48,973 bases of DNA from an uncultured Clostridia bacterium. GTDB taxonomy: Bacteria > Bacillota > Clostridia > Christensenellales > Aristaeellaceae. The notes below the pieces were generated by a model. It worked only from the letters and a program-made list of their open reading frames with translations. It was not told the DNA's origin and ran no database searches. A program made the translations under genes and the position numbers. Shown in pieces: positions 26,167-35,500 of this stretch. The stretch is from NCBI GenBank assembly GCA_947596085.1, contig CANQEW010000016.1, positions 1 through 48,973 of the forward strand, written 5' to 3'. Position 1 is the first letter of the stretch. Each line of letters starts with the position of its first letter.

Positions 26167-27138
26167 TTACTGAATTTCCACGCCGTGAATCTCCTCGGCC
26201 AGGCGAACCAGCGCATCCACGCTGCGCACGCCGGGGGTGATCTCGGACAGGCGCACGCGCACGAAGTGGTCGTTCTTCACGGCGTCCAGCTCGGCCAGCG
26301 CGGGATTGGATTTGAGCTTTTCCACCTTGGCGTCGAAGTCATCCGTGTTGCGGATGCTGGTGGAGTAGTCGCAGATGATGATGTACTGCGGATTTTCAGC
26401 CAGCACCTGTTCCCAGCCGGCGTAATCCCAGGTCTTGTCCACACCCTTGCCGGAGAGAATGTTGTTCGCGCCGATCAGCTTCAGCAAGTTCGTGGTGTAG
26501 CCTTCGAAGGCGGTGTAGATCTGATCGTCCTCGTCGGTGGAATCGTAGATAAAGCAGCTCACCTCGTCCAGGCCCTCCAGCTTCGCCTGCACCTCGCTCA
26601 GCTTGGCCTGCTCGGAAGCTACGTAAGCCTCGGCGGCCTCCTCCGCATCGAAGATTTTGCCGTACATCCGAAAATCGTCGAACAGCGTATCCAGCGTCGC
26701 GTCCGTGCGCAGCATGGATTCCGGTACGTAGATGGGCACGTTTTGGGCGGCGATGTCCACCGCGGGAATCGCCCGCTGGGTGAAGGGCACGGCCCAACCA
26801 GTGGTGAAGTCCGGCGCCGCCGCCATGAATACCTCGTAGGAGGGCCACTTCTCCGAGAGCACTTCGACTTTGGCGTAATCCCCGGCCAGCGGTTCGTAGA
26901 TTTCCTCCTCCAGGAAGGCGCTGCCGGCCATCCGGTCGCAGAGGCCCAGTGCCAGCAACATCTCAGTCGTCGCCTGGGACATGGACACGGCGCGCTCCGG
27001 CGCGGCTTCGACGGTGAATTCGTAGTCGTTGCCATCCAGGTTCTGGTTCCAGGTCACGGGGTACTCCGCCAGGGCGGCGCCGCACGTGAGGCACATCGAG
27101 AGGGCGAGCGCGAGCAGCATGAGGATGCGTCTTTTCAT
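26167..27138 (-). CDS. btuF: Cobalamin-binding periplasmic-type protein (BtuF/FepB family)
   Basis: 323 aa. The signal peptide (MKRRILMLLALALSMC, then CGAALAEY) is of the Ala-x-Ala type; a Cys is present but the lipobox is poor. The mature part is a type III binding protein: AAPERAVSMSQATTEMLLALG, the two-lobe helix, then NPQYIIICDYS and VRSVDALVRLAEEIHG. ATG at 27138 has AAAGGAG about 10 bases before it; the frame stays open upstream only through the riboswitch leader. First gene of the riboswitch-controlled operon. Confidence 0.9.
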   Translation of the reverse strand: MKRRILMLLALALSMCLTCGAALAEYPVTWNQNLDGNDYEFTVEAAPERAVSMSQATTEMLLALGLCDRMAGSAFLEEEIYEPLAGDYAKVEVLSEKWPSYEVFMAAAPDFTTGWAVPFTQRAIPAVDIAAQNVPIYVPESMLRTDATLDTLFDDFRMYGKIFDAEEAAEAYVASEQAKLSEVQAKLEGLDEVSCFIYDSTDEDDQIYTAFEGYTTNLLKLIGANNILSGKGVDKTWDYAGWEQVLAENPQYIIICDYSTSIRNTDDFDAKVEKLKSNPALAELDAVKNDHFVRVRLSEITPGVRSVDALVRLAEEIHGVEIQ

Positions 27139-27255
27139 TTTCCCACTTCTCCTTTGTCGTTGAATCTGTATGATTACGCCATCCGTCCGGCGCAACCGAC
27201 CATCCGGCCTGCGCCCGGCGGGATTGAAGCTGGTTCTTTTCCGGCGTTCGCAGGC

Positions 27256-27298
27256 AAAAAAACGGGGCGGCATCGGTTCTTCGTTCCGATGCCGCTCC
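27256..27298 (-). terminator. Riboswitch-linked intrinsic terminator before btuF
   Basis: On the minus strand a 13-bp stem (27298-27286 with 27276-27264, one G-T wobble) with a 9-base loop is followed directly by a run of seven Ts (27262-27256). It lies between the cobalamin aptamer and the btuF-like start, so it is very probably the expression platform or part of it. Confidence 0.8.
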
Positions 27299-27421
27299 GC
27301 AACGCTGGCGAACGCGCGCTGGAAGGCGCGTCGCGCCAATCCAATCGCAACAGCGGCGCGCGTAATTGTCCCTTGCGCGCCGGGGCATATCATTCTTTAG
27401 TCCGAAGAATTCGATATTCGA

Positions 27422-27590
27422 TTCGCAGGCAGGTCTTCTGACTTCGATTCATCGCTCCGCGTGCCTTCTCGGCTTTCGCCAATGGCATGTCGCGCGAAAC
27501 TCATCATCACAGCAGCGGTCCTGTCGGAGAATTGCACTCCGTTCCCTTTTCACCTGTACGCAAGTACAGACACCTGTGAACTCCCACTAT
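27422..27590 (-). promoter_or_regulatory. Cobalamin riboswitch
   Basis: Reading the minus strand from about 27590: CAGGTG, AAAAGGGAACGGAGTGCAAT, TTCTCCGACAGGACCGCTGC, the B12-box-like GCCATTGGCGAAAGCCGAGA followed by AGGC, and the diagnostic 3-prime segment GTCAGAAGACCTGCC (27441-27427). Sequence and order fit the AdoCbl-type aptamer (GGGAA, GTGCAAT, GCCACTG-like, AGACCTGCC). It governs the uptake operon below it, normally turning it off when cobalamin is plentiful. Edges are approximate. Confidence 0.9.
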
Positions 27591-27604
27591 TCAATTTTGA
27601 TGCC

Positions 27605-27633
27605 ATTATAGCACCGCAAATTCGGAATGTAAA
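27605..27633 (-). promoter_or_regulatory. Promoter of the cobalamin uptake operon
   Basis: Minus strand TTTACA (27633-27628), 17 bases, TATAAT (27610-27605), with TGC before the -10. IS copy 1 begins only 31 bases upstream. Confidence 0.65.
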
Positions 27634-27664
27634 CGGATTTACAAAACTTTCACCCGGTATAATT

Positions 27665-28378
27665 TGTAGGATTGTCAAACATCTTGGACAAGAAAGGCAA
27701 GCAAAAATTCCTGCGGGGAGAGCTAATTGAGGGGACGCCTCGTCGTAGGCGCCCAGGATGCGATAGCGGGAGAACTCGTCGATGGCGGTATACTGGTAGA
27801 GCTTGAGTTCGGGATCGGCGATGCAACTGCGAGGGACGATCTTGACGTCGATCTGGATGCGCTCACCGGGGTGCGTCATCTGCTGATACGGTTTGGGGAC
27901 GTACTTCTTCTTCTCCTTCTTGACCGGGAACATACCGAGCTTGCACATGACTCGGTAGAGCGACACTACGCAGCGGGAATAACCGCGCAAGCGCAGCCGG
28001 TGCCAGAGTTCCACGAGGCCGAGGTCGGGATTCCTCCTGCGCATATCTCGGATGAGCTTCAGTTCCGCTTCCGTATGGGCGTTGGGGTGGCTGTGTGGCG
28101 TGCGGGACTGGCAGGCGAGGGATTCGACGCTGCCGTCGTACCGTTCCAACCAGAAGTAGATGTACGACTTGCTCTTGTTGTATTTGCGACTGGCACGTGC
28201 GACGCCAAATCTCTGTGCATACTTCATCAGGGATTGCCGGAAGCGCATGTTTTATGTTATACTGGTCATGAGGGCCTGGACTCCTTCTTGCATGTTGTTG
28301 GTGGTACTTCAACGATAACAGATATGTCCAGTCCCTCTTTTTCTTCTCCTCCTTTCCAATATGTATTGTAAGCCTACA
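27665..28378 (-). mobile_element. IS481-like element, copy 1, internally deleted
   Basis: Ends are TGTAGGATTGTCAAAC (from 27665) and the complementary end reaching 28378, which read outward-in starts TGTAGGCTTACAATAC. Against the left end of copy 2, the first 24 bases of the right end match at 18 positions. The element is 714 bp. Compared with copy 2 it lacks 341 bases between 27738 and 27739, so an intact element would be about 1055 bp. No target duplication is evident. Confidence 0.8.
27675..28248 (-). pseudogene. Transposase remnant (IS481-like), copy 1
   Basis: The N-terminal part is intact: a helix-turn-helix (FGVARASRKYNKSKSYIYFW), a second DNA-binding part (LVELWHRLRLRGYSRCVVSL) and the start of the integrase core with the first catalytic Asp in RIQIDVK and IDEFSR. 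After AYDEA a 341-base deletion removes the second Asp and the Glu and shifts frame. Restoring the deleted length gives a 304-residue protein. It cannot transpose by itself. Confidence 0.85.
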
Positions 28379-28407
28379 TTTTTGTCTGAAAAATCCGTTT
28401 GCAGCGT

Positions 28408-28436
28408 TTTACTTTTTCATAGAATTGTGCTATAGT
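28408..28436 (+). promoter_or_regulatory. Promoter of the hybrid kinase operon
   Basis: TTTACT (28408-28413), 17 bases, TATAGT (28431-28436) with TGC before the -10. It lies just outside the end of IS copy 1 (28378). Confidence 0.6.
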
Positions 28437-28479
28437 TAAGAGGGAGAATGTAAATCGTTTTCAGAAGGATTTATATACC

Positions 28480-31047
28480 ATGAAAGATAAAACCACTCGC
28501 TTTCTGATTATCAGCCTCGCCGGCGTTTCCATTCTGTGCATACTGGTTTTTTCTTTCCTCGCGGTCCGCACAAATCGGAAGGGCGCGGAGGCGGTCGGAG
28601 AGCTGGGCGCCATGTACATGGCCGGCATGAGTGAACAGGCGGCGACGCACTTCGGCACCGCCATCGAGCTGCGGCTGTCCCAGGTGGGCGCTCTGGTGGA
28701 CTCCGTGCCGCCGTCGAGCGCCATGGACCGCTCTGCCATTCAGGTGGCGCTCAACTACAACGCCCGCGCGCGCGGCTTCGATCATCTGGCGCTGTGCGCC
28801 GAGGACGGAACGTTTGAAATGCTCTACGGTAGCCAGGTTCAGGCGGACAATCTCGATTCCTTCCTGGATACCCTGCGCGGCGGCGAGGAAACGATGGGCA
28901 TGGGGCAGGATCACACGGGAGAAAAGTTGATCCTGATGGGCATTCCCGCGGCCTATCCCATGGCGGCGGGCGGTTCGAGCGTGGCGCTGGTGGCGGCGCT
29001 GCCGATGTCTTACATCAGCGACACTCTTTCCCTGGATGTGGACAACGCCATGATCTATTACTTCATCATCGACCGCGACGGCAATTTTATCATACGGGAC
29101 AGCGATGTGTCCGACGAAAGCTATTTCCAACGAGTTCGGGATCGGTACAACAGCGTGGAGGGAATGACCGGCGAGCAGTATATCGTGGAACTTGAAGCCG
29201 CGATGGCCGCCGGGAAAAACTACACCAGCGAATTCACGATCGACGGTGAGCGCCGGCATCTGTACGGCACGAGCCTCCCCTACTCCGATTGGTATTTGCT
29301 GCTGTTCATGCCCTACGGACCGCTGAATCGCACGGTAAATGCCCTGGGCCGGACGTGGAATTGGTCGGCGGTGTTCAGCTGCGGATTGATCCTGGCTGCG
29401 CTGCTGGTTGTTTTCTTCCACTATTTCCGGCTGGCCCGCCGGCAAGTGCATGATCTGGAGGAGGCCCGGCTCGCCGCCGAGCACGCCAACCGCGCCAAGA
29501 GCGAATTCCTGTCCAACATGAGCCACGACATCCGCACGCCGATGAACGGCATCATGGGCATGACGTCCATCGCCATCGCCAATCTGGACAACATTCAGCA
29601 GGTGCAGAACTGCCTGCGGAAAATCGCGCTGTCCAGCCGCCACCTGCTGGGACTGGTCAACGACATCCTGGACATGTCCAAGATCGAGAGCGGCAAGCTC
29701 ACGCTGCATCCGGAGCAGCTTTCCCTGCAGGAGACCATGCAGGGCATCGTCAACATCATTCAGCCCCAAATCAACGCCAAAAACCAGCGCTTCGACGTAT
29801 ATATCTATGACATCCCGAACGAACTTGTCTACTGCGACAGCGTGCGGTTGAACCAAATCCTGCTCAACTTGCTGGGCAACGCCATCAAGTTTACTCCCGA
29901 GGGAGGAAAAATCGACGTGGCGCTCTATGAAGAGGACTCCCCACGGGGCGACGCGTGGGTGCGAGTCCATCTGCGGGTAAAGGACACGGGCATCGGCATG
30001 ACGCCGGAGTTTAAGGAGAAGATATTCGAATCCTTCACCCGCGAGGACAGTCAGCGGGTGCAGAAGACCGAGGGGTCCGGCCTGGGCATGGCCATCACCA
30101 AGTACATTGTCGACGCGATGCAGGGAACCATCGAGGTGGAGAGCGAGCCGGGGCGCGGCAGCGAGTTCCACGTCACCCTGGATTTGGAAAAGGTGCTGCC
30201 CCACCAGGAGACTATGGAGCTGCCCGACTGGGAACTGCTGCTGGTGGACGACGACGAGCTGCTGTGCGAGAGCGCGGTGGCCACGCTCAAGACGCTCGGC
30301 TGCCGGGCAGAGTGGGTCATGGACGGGGAGGCCGCCGTCCGGAGGGTGCGGGAGCGCCACGAGCGCGGCGAAAACTATCGCTTCATACTGCTCGACCTGA
30401 AGCTGCCGGGCATGAACGGCATCGAAACGGCGCGTGCCATCCATGAAATCTGTGGGGACGAAAGCTCCATGCTGCTCGTCACCGCCGCGGATTGGATCGA
30501 TCTGGAAGAGGAAGCCCGCTCCGCCGGCATTACGGGCTCGATTTCCAAGCCCCTGTTCCGCTCCAATCTGTACTACGGCTTGAAGAACTACGGCAACCTG
30601 GAACCGCCGCTGCCGGCGGAGCAGAAGGAGGAAGGAACCATCCTTGCGGGGCGGCGCATACTGCTCGCCGAGGACAACGACCTGAACTGGGAGATCGCCG
30701 AGGAGCTGCTGTCCGAGCAGGGATTGATTTTAGAGCGGGCGGAGAACGGCAAGAGGTGCGTCGATCTGTTCGAAGGCTCCGAGCTCGGATGGTACGACGC
30801 GATCCTGATGGACATTCGCATGCCCGTCATGACGGGTTACGAGGCCACCGTCGCCATCCGCGCGCTGGAGCGCCCCGACGCGCAGACCATACCCATCATC
30901 GCCATGAGCGCCGACGCCTTCTCCGAGGATGTGAAGCGCTGCCTGGACTGCGGCATGAATGGGCACGCGGCCAAACCCATCGATGTGGCGGAGGTTTCCA
31001 GACTGCTGGAAAAACACATCAACGCCACTTTAAAGAAACCACTTTGA
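28480..31047 (+). CDS. Hybrid sensor histidine kinase with two receiver domains
   Basis: 855 aa. A first membrane helix (about 8-27), an extracellular sensor of roughly 260 residues (Cache-like by layout), and a second helix (about 294-313). The dimerisation/phospho-acceptor helix has His349 in [11 protein letters not shown], then the ATPase domain (N box [28 protein letters not shown]). Two receivers follow: Asp639 in ILLDLKLPG and Asp778 in ILMDIRMPV. No DNA-binding domain and no phosphotransfer domain, so the output must pass to a separate protein. Followed 25 bases later by a binding lipoprotein, which may present ligand to the sensor. Confidence 0.93.
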   Translation: MKDKTTRFLIISLAGVSILCILVFSFLAVRTNRKGAEAVGELGAMYMAGMSEQAATHFGTAIELRLSQVGALVDSVPPSSAMDRSAIQVALNYNARARGFDHLALCAEDGTFEMLYGSQVQADNLDSFLDTLRGGEETMGMGQDHTGEKLILMGIPAAYPMAAGGSSVALVAALPMSYISDTLSLDVDNAMIYYFIIDRDGNFIIRDSDVSDESYFQRVRDRYNSVEGMTGEQYIVELEAAMAAGKNYTSEFTIDGERRHLYGTSLPYSDWYLLLFMPYGPLNRTVNALGRTWNWSAVFSCGLILAALLVVFFHYFRLARRQVHDLEEARLAAEHANRAKSEFLSNMSHDIRTPMNGIMGMTSIAIANLDNIQQVQNCLRKIALSSRHLLGLVNDILDMSKIESGKLTLHPEQLSLQETMQGIVNIIQPQINAKNQRFDVYIYDIPNELVYCDSVRLNQILLNLLGNAIKFTPEGGKIDVALYEEDSPRGDAWVRVHLRVKDTGIGMTPEFKEKIFESFTREDSQRVQKTEGSGLGMAITKYIVDAMQGTIEVESEPGRGSEFHVTLDLEKVLPHQETMELPDWELLLVDDDELLCESAVATLKTLGCRAEWVMDGEAAVRRVRERHERGENYRFILLDLKLPGMNGIETARAIHEICGDESSMLLVTAADWIDLEEEARSAGITGSISKPLFRSNLYYGLKNYGNLEPPLPAEQKEEGTILAGRRILLAEDNDLNWEIAEELLSEQGLILERAENGKRCVDLFEGSELGWYDAILMDIRMPVMTGYEATVAIRALERPDAQTIPIIAMSADAFSEDVKRCLDCGMNGHAAKPIDVAEVSRLLEKHINATLKKPL

Positions 31048-31072
31048 CGCCGGCAAGGAGAAGTGATTACAG

Positions 31073-32383
31073 ATGAAACGCAGATTGTTTCGGCTGACTG
31101 CATTGCTGCTCGCGCTGGTTTTGACCGCGTGCGGCAAATCTTCCGCGCCCGAAGCCTCGGAGAGCAGACCGCCCGTCAGCGTTTCCCAGAATGAAAACGT
31201 GGAGCTCATGCTCTGGACCTATCCCGTAGGCGGCTGGGGCAACACGGGCTCGGTCTCCTCGCTCATCGCCGCGTTTCACCGCGACCATCCCGGAATTCGG
31301 GTGTCCATAAGGGCGCTGGACTATGAGACGGGCGACGCCGAAGTGGAGGCCGCGATCGAGAGCGGCGAGACGCCCGATCTGATTCTGGAGGGCCCGGAGC
31401 GGTTGGTGGCCAACTGGGGCGCGCGCGGTGTGATGGCCGACCTGAGCGACCTCTGGGAGGATGAGGCGGCTGAGCAGATTTATCACTCCGTGGAGGTCGC
31501 CTGCCACGATTCACAGGGCCGGTATTTCATCTATCCGCTGTGCATGACCACCCATTGCATGGCGATCAACCGCGATTTGTTTGAGGCCGCCGGGGCGTGG
31601 CAATATGTGGACGAGGAGACGCACACCTGGTCCACCGACGACTTCATCGCCGCCGTGGCCGCGCTGCGCGACTACGGCGTCGAAAACGTGGCCGCCGTCT
31701 ACTGCGGCGGGCAGGGCGGCGATCAGGGCACCCGCGCGCTGGTGAATAATCTGTACAGTGGCAGCTTCACGACCCCGGAGCACGACCGCTACACGCTCGA
31801 CAGCCCGGAAAACATCCGCGCGCTGGAACTGCTGGCGGGGATGGACGGCGTGAACTTTAATCCTGAAATTGTGGGCGCAGACGAGATCGACGCCTTCTGC
31901 CAGGGCGATCTGGCCATGTGCTTCTGCTGGAATGTGTTCATGGAGGTCAAGCAGGTGATCAACAATCCCAATCTGGATTTTGACATCTTTCCGATGGCCT
32001 TCCCGACGGACGACGGCAATTTCAACCTGCAGGGAGGCATCTGGGGCTTCGGCGCGTTTGACAACGGGGACGCGGCGCGCCTGGACGCGGCGAAGACCTT
32101 CATCCGCTACATGACGGAGAACGACGCACAGTACACCCGCTCGGTGCTGACCTCCACCTACTGGCCCGTGCGCGACATGCCGGGCTTCTACGCCAACGAC
32201 GATCTGATGACCGAGTACAGCATCTTTCAGCAATATTTGGGCGATTTCTATCAGGTGACGCCTGGCTGGGCCGACGCCCGCACTGCCTGGTGGACCATGC
32301 TGCAGCAGGTAGGCGAAGGAAAGGATGTCCCGCAGGCCGTGAAGGAGTTCGACGAAACAGCCAACGCCGCGGCGGGCGCGTAG
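31073..32383 (+). CDS. Binding lipoprotein coupled to the hybrid kinase
   Basis: 436 aa. Lipobox LVLTAC near residue 20. Family 1 solute-binding fold: ELMLWTYPVGGWGNTGSV, TPDLILEGPERLV, FIYPLCMTTHCMAINRDLF, FCQGDLAMCFCWNVFMEV. AAGGAG sits before the ATG. No permease or ATPase gene is adjacent; it is co-transcribed with the hybrid kinase and ends with its own terminator. Its likely job is ligand recognition for signalling, though it might also serve a transporter elsewhere. Confidence 0.9.
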   Translation: MKRRLFRLTALLLALVLTACGKSSAPEASESRPPVSVSQNENVELMLWTYPVGGWGNTGSVSSLIAAFHRDHPGIRVSIRALDYETGDAEVEAAIESGETPDLILEGPERLVANWGARGVMADLSDLWEDEAAEQIYHSVEVACHDSQGRYFIYPLCMTTHCMAINRDLFEAAGAWQYVDEETHTWSTDDFIAAVAALRDYGVENVAAVYCGGQGGDQGTRALVNNLYSGSFTTPEHDRYTLDSPENIRALELLAGMDGVNFNPEIVGADEIDAFCQGDLAMCFCWNVFMEVKQVINNPNLDFDIFPMAFPTDDGNFNLQGGIWGFGAFDNGDAARLDAAKTFIRYMTENDAQYTRSVLTSTYWPVRDMPGFYANDDLMTEYSIFQQYLGDFYQVTPGWADARTAWWTMLQQVGEGKDVPQAVKEFDETANAAAGA

Positions 32384-32432
32384 GTTTTAACGCGGTGAGG
32401 AAATAAAATCTAGCGAGATATAAATTTTAATG

Positions 32433-32466
32433 GCCGGGAGTCTGAAAAGGCTCCCGGCGCTGTTTT
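32433..32466 (+). terminator. Terminator of the kinase/binding-protein operon
   Basis: GCCGGGAG (32433-32440), 10-base loop, CTCCCGGC (32451-32458), then GCTGTTTTA. Confidence 0.7.
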
Positions 32467-32500
32467 ATGTGTTTCCCACTGAAAATATAAGCGTTGTGAT

Positions 32501-32533
32501 GTAAAATCCCCGGACGCGGCGCGCCGTCCGGGG
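32501..32533 (-). terminator. Terminator of the marR-RND operon
   Basis: CCCCGGAC (32508-32515) pairs with GTCCGGGG (32526-32533); on the minus strand the stem is followed by ATTTTAC. Located 17 bases after the RND stop. Confidence 0.6.
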
Positions 32534-32549
32534 AAGGGATAACTTTGAT

Positions 32550-35500
32550 TTACTTGCGCATGCGCACGCGCATCGGCCTCGCATGGCGCGCAGCTTTAGA
32601 TTCGGCTTTCGTGGGCCGCGGTTTGGGTGCGGGCTGCGGCTCCGTCGAGGCGGCGGGCGCAGGTTCTATGGATGTGGGCCGCGATTCCGCCGGAACAGCG
32701 GGCGCGGGTTCCACGGGCGCGGGTTGCGCCGCCGGAATCCCCGGGACGGCAGACGCGGGATTGTCATCGAAGCCCTCGCGGCGGATGCCGGCGGCCTCCT
32801 TCATCATCTCGATCTCGCGGGCCTTCATCTTCTTGCCGTTGAGCAGATCGTAGAGCACCGGCACCACGAACAGCGTCATCAATGTGGCGTAGGTCAGGCC
32901 ACCGATGGTGACCACGGCCATGGGCTGCATCATCTCCGCGCCCATGCCCTGGGCCAGGGCCATGGTGCTCATGCCGAGGATGGTCGTGAGCGCCGTCATC
33001 AGGATCGGGCGCAGGCGGATGCGGCCGGTCTCGACCAGCGCTTCGCGCTTCTCCATGCCGCCGATGCGCATCTGGTTCACGCTGTCGATGAACACGATGC
33101 CGTTGTTGACCACCACGCCGGAGAGCACCAGGAAGCCCACCATCGCGACGATGGAGAGGTCCATCTTCGTGATCAGCAGCGCCAGCAGGCCGCCGGTGAA
33201 GGCCAGCGGGATGGTGAACATGACGATGATCGGCGACTTGAAGCTCTGGAACTGGGCCACCATGATCAGGAAGATGAACAGCACCGCGATGGCCAGCATC
33301 GTCAGCAGGTCCTTCATGTAACCCATCACGGACTCGTTCTCGCCGGAGAGGCTCACGCTCACGCCCTCGGGCGGCTGGTACTGATCCAGCAGCGCCTCCA
33401 AATCGCGGCTGACGAGGTTCGCGCTGTAGCCCTCGGCCAGCTCGAAGCTCACGCTGGTCATGCGCTTCTGGTTGTCCCGGCGGATGCTGGAGAGGCTCTC
33501 GCCATCGGTGATGGTGGCGATGTCGCCGATGCGCACGTAGCGCGTATCGTTGGTGCCCTGCACCTCGATCTCCATGTCCGCGACGTCCTCGGGCGTGAGG
33601 TCGATGTTCTTGTCCTCGTTGACGTAGAGCGTATACTCGCGGCCATCGAGGGTCGCGTTGGTGAGCTCCGCCGCGCCGTAGAGGCGCTGCGCCACGTACT
33701 GGTATACCTGTGCCACGGTCAGGGAGTTGTCGCTGGCGAGCTCCTTGTCCACGACGACGGCCAGCTTGGGCTCGGCGTCCTCCGCGCCGTCGTCGATGTT
33801 GATCGCGCCGTCCACCTGTGCGCAGATGGCCGCGATGTCCACGGCGGCGGTACGCAGGTCCTGAATGTTGTCGCCCGTGATGTCCACGGTGATGCCCTGC
33901 CCCGCGAAGGCGGAGAGATCCATCGTGGACGTCTGCGTGCCGAATACGGCGCGCTCGCCGTCGGCATAGGCCGCCGCGCGGGCCTGCATATCGGTGGCAA
34001 TGTCGGCGTTCTTGCGGCCGAGTTCGGTGTCCACCAGCACGTAATAAGTGTAGCCCGAACCGCCGCTCAGCAGCGACGTGGCGGAGCTGGCGGAGAGGGA
34101 AACATCCTTCACACCCTCCACCTGCATGATCTCATCCATGATGGAGATGGCCGTCGCCTCGCGCTCGCTGGTGGGCATGTCGGGGTCCTCAAATTCCAGC
34201 GACGCGCTCATCTGTTCGGAATTCACGCTGGGCATGAAGGAGATGCCCATGTCCTTCACCTGATAGGCGGAGTACACCAGCAGCGCCACCGCCACCAGCA
34301 GCACCAGCGGCTTCACCCTGAGCGCACCGCGCAGCAGCGCCACATAGCCCCGCTGAATCACGCCGAACACGCGCTGCTTGTGCACCTTCTTCTTCTTGAA
34401 CAGCGTCGCGGCGGCGCTGGGCACCACGCTCATCGCCACGGCTAGGCTCGCCAGCAGCGAGAAGGCGATGGTCAGGCCCATGTCGGTGAACAGGTCGCGA
34501 GCCATGCCCTCGACGAATATCACCGGCAGGAACACACAGATGGTCGTCAGCGTGGACGCGAACAGCGCGCCCGCCACCTGGTTCACGCCGCGAATGCTGG
34601 CGGTGAGGATGGGAAGCCCCTCCTCGTCGCGCAGGCGGTAGATGTTTTCGATGGACACGATCGAGTTGTCCACCAGCATGCCCACGCCCAGCGCCAGGCC
34701 GGACAGGGACATCACGTTCAGCGTGATGTGGGCAAAGTACATGCAGACGAAGGCCACCACCACGCTGGCCGGAATGGAAATTGCCACGATCAGCGTGGGC
34801 CGCCAGTCCATTAGGAACAGCAGCAGCACCAGAATCGCCAGCCCGCCGCCATAGAGCAGGTTCTCCAACACCGAGTTCACGATCAGATTGATGTAATCGC
34901 CCTGATTCATCATCTCGGTCACCTTCAGGCGGTCGTTTTCCGCCATGAGCTTCTCGCTCTCGGCGGTGATGTTCTTCGCCACCTCCGCCGTGGAGGCAGT
35001 GGACTGCTTCTCGAATGACAGCATGATGCCGTTTTCGCCGTTGACGAAGGTAAACAGGTCGGCGCTGTTGTCGCTGATTTCCACGTTCGCCACGTCGAAC
35101 AGGCGCACGTCATCAACCGTCTCCATTCCCAGCGAGAACAGTTTCACCTGCCGGAGCTCGTCCAGGGAGGCGAACTCCGTGCCGATGCTGACCAGATAGC
35201 GGTCGTCCGCGTTGGCAACGTAGCCCGCGGGCAGGTCGAGATTCTGCGCGCCGAGAATCTGCGAAACGGTCTGGGTGGTGATGATGCCGTCGATGCCGGC
35301 GTTCTCCAGCGCTTCGTCGCGGTTCTCGGTGAATTCCTTCCACGCCTCGGCGAGCTGATCCTCGGCCTCGTTGAGCGCGCTGGCCGCCTGGGCGAAGCCG
35401 CTGGCCGCCTGGCTGCGGGCGCTGATCAACTGCTCGCGCGCGGCGGCGATGTCGGTATCCTCCTCCATGCCCTCGATAAAGCCCCCCGGAATGATGCCCC

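Noticed and set aside
27139-27393. Longer start for the btuF-like protein or a leader peptide
   Set aside because: The frame runs through the riboswitch terminator; the signal peptide begins at 27138 with a ribosome site.
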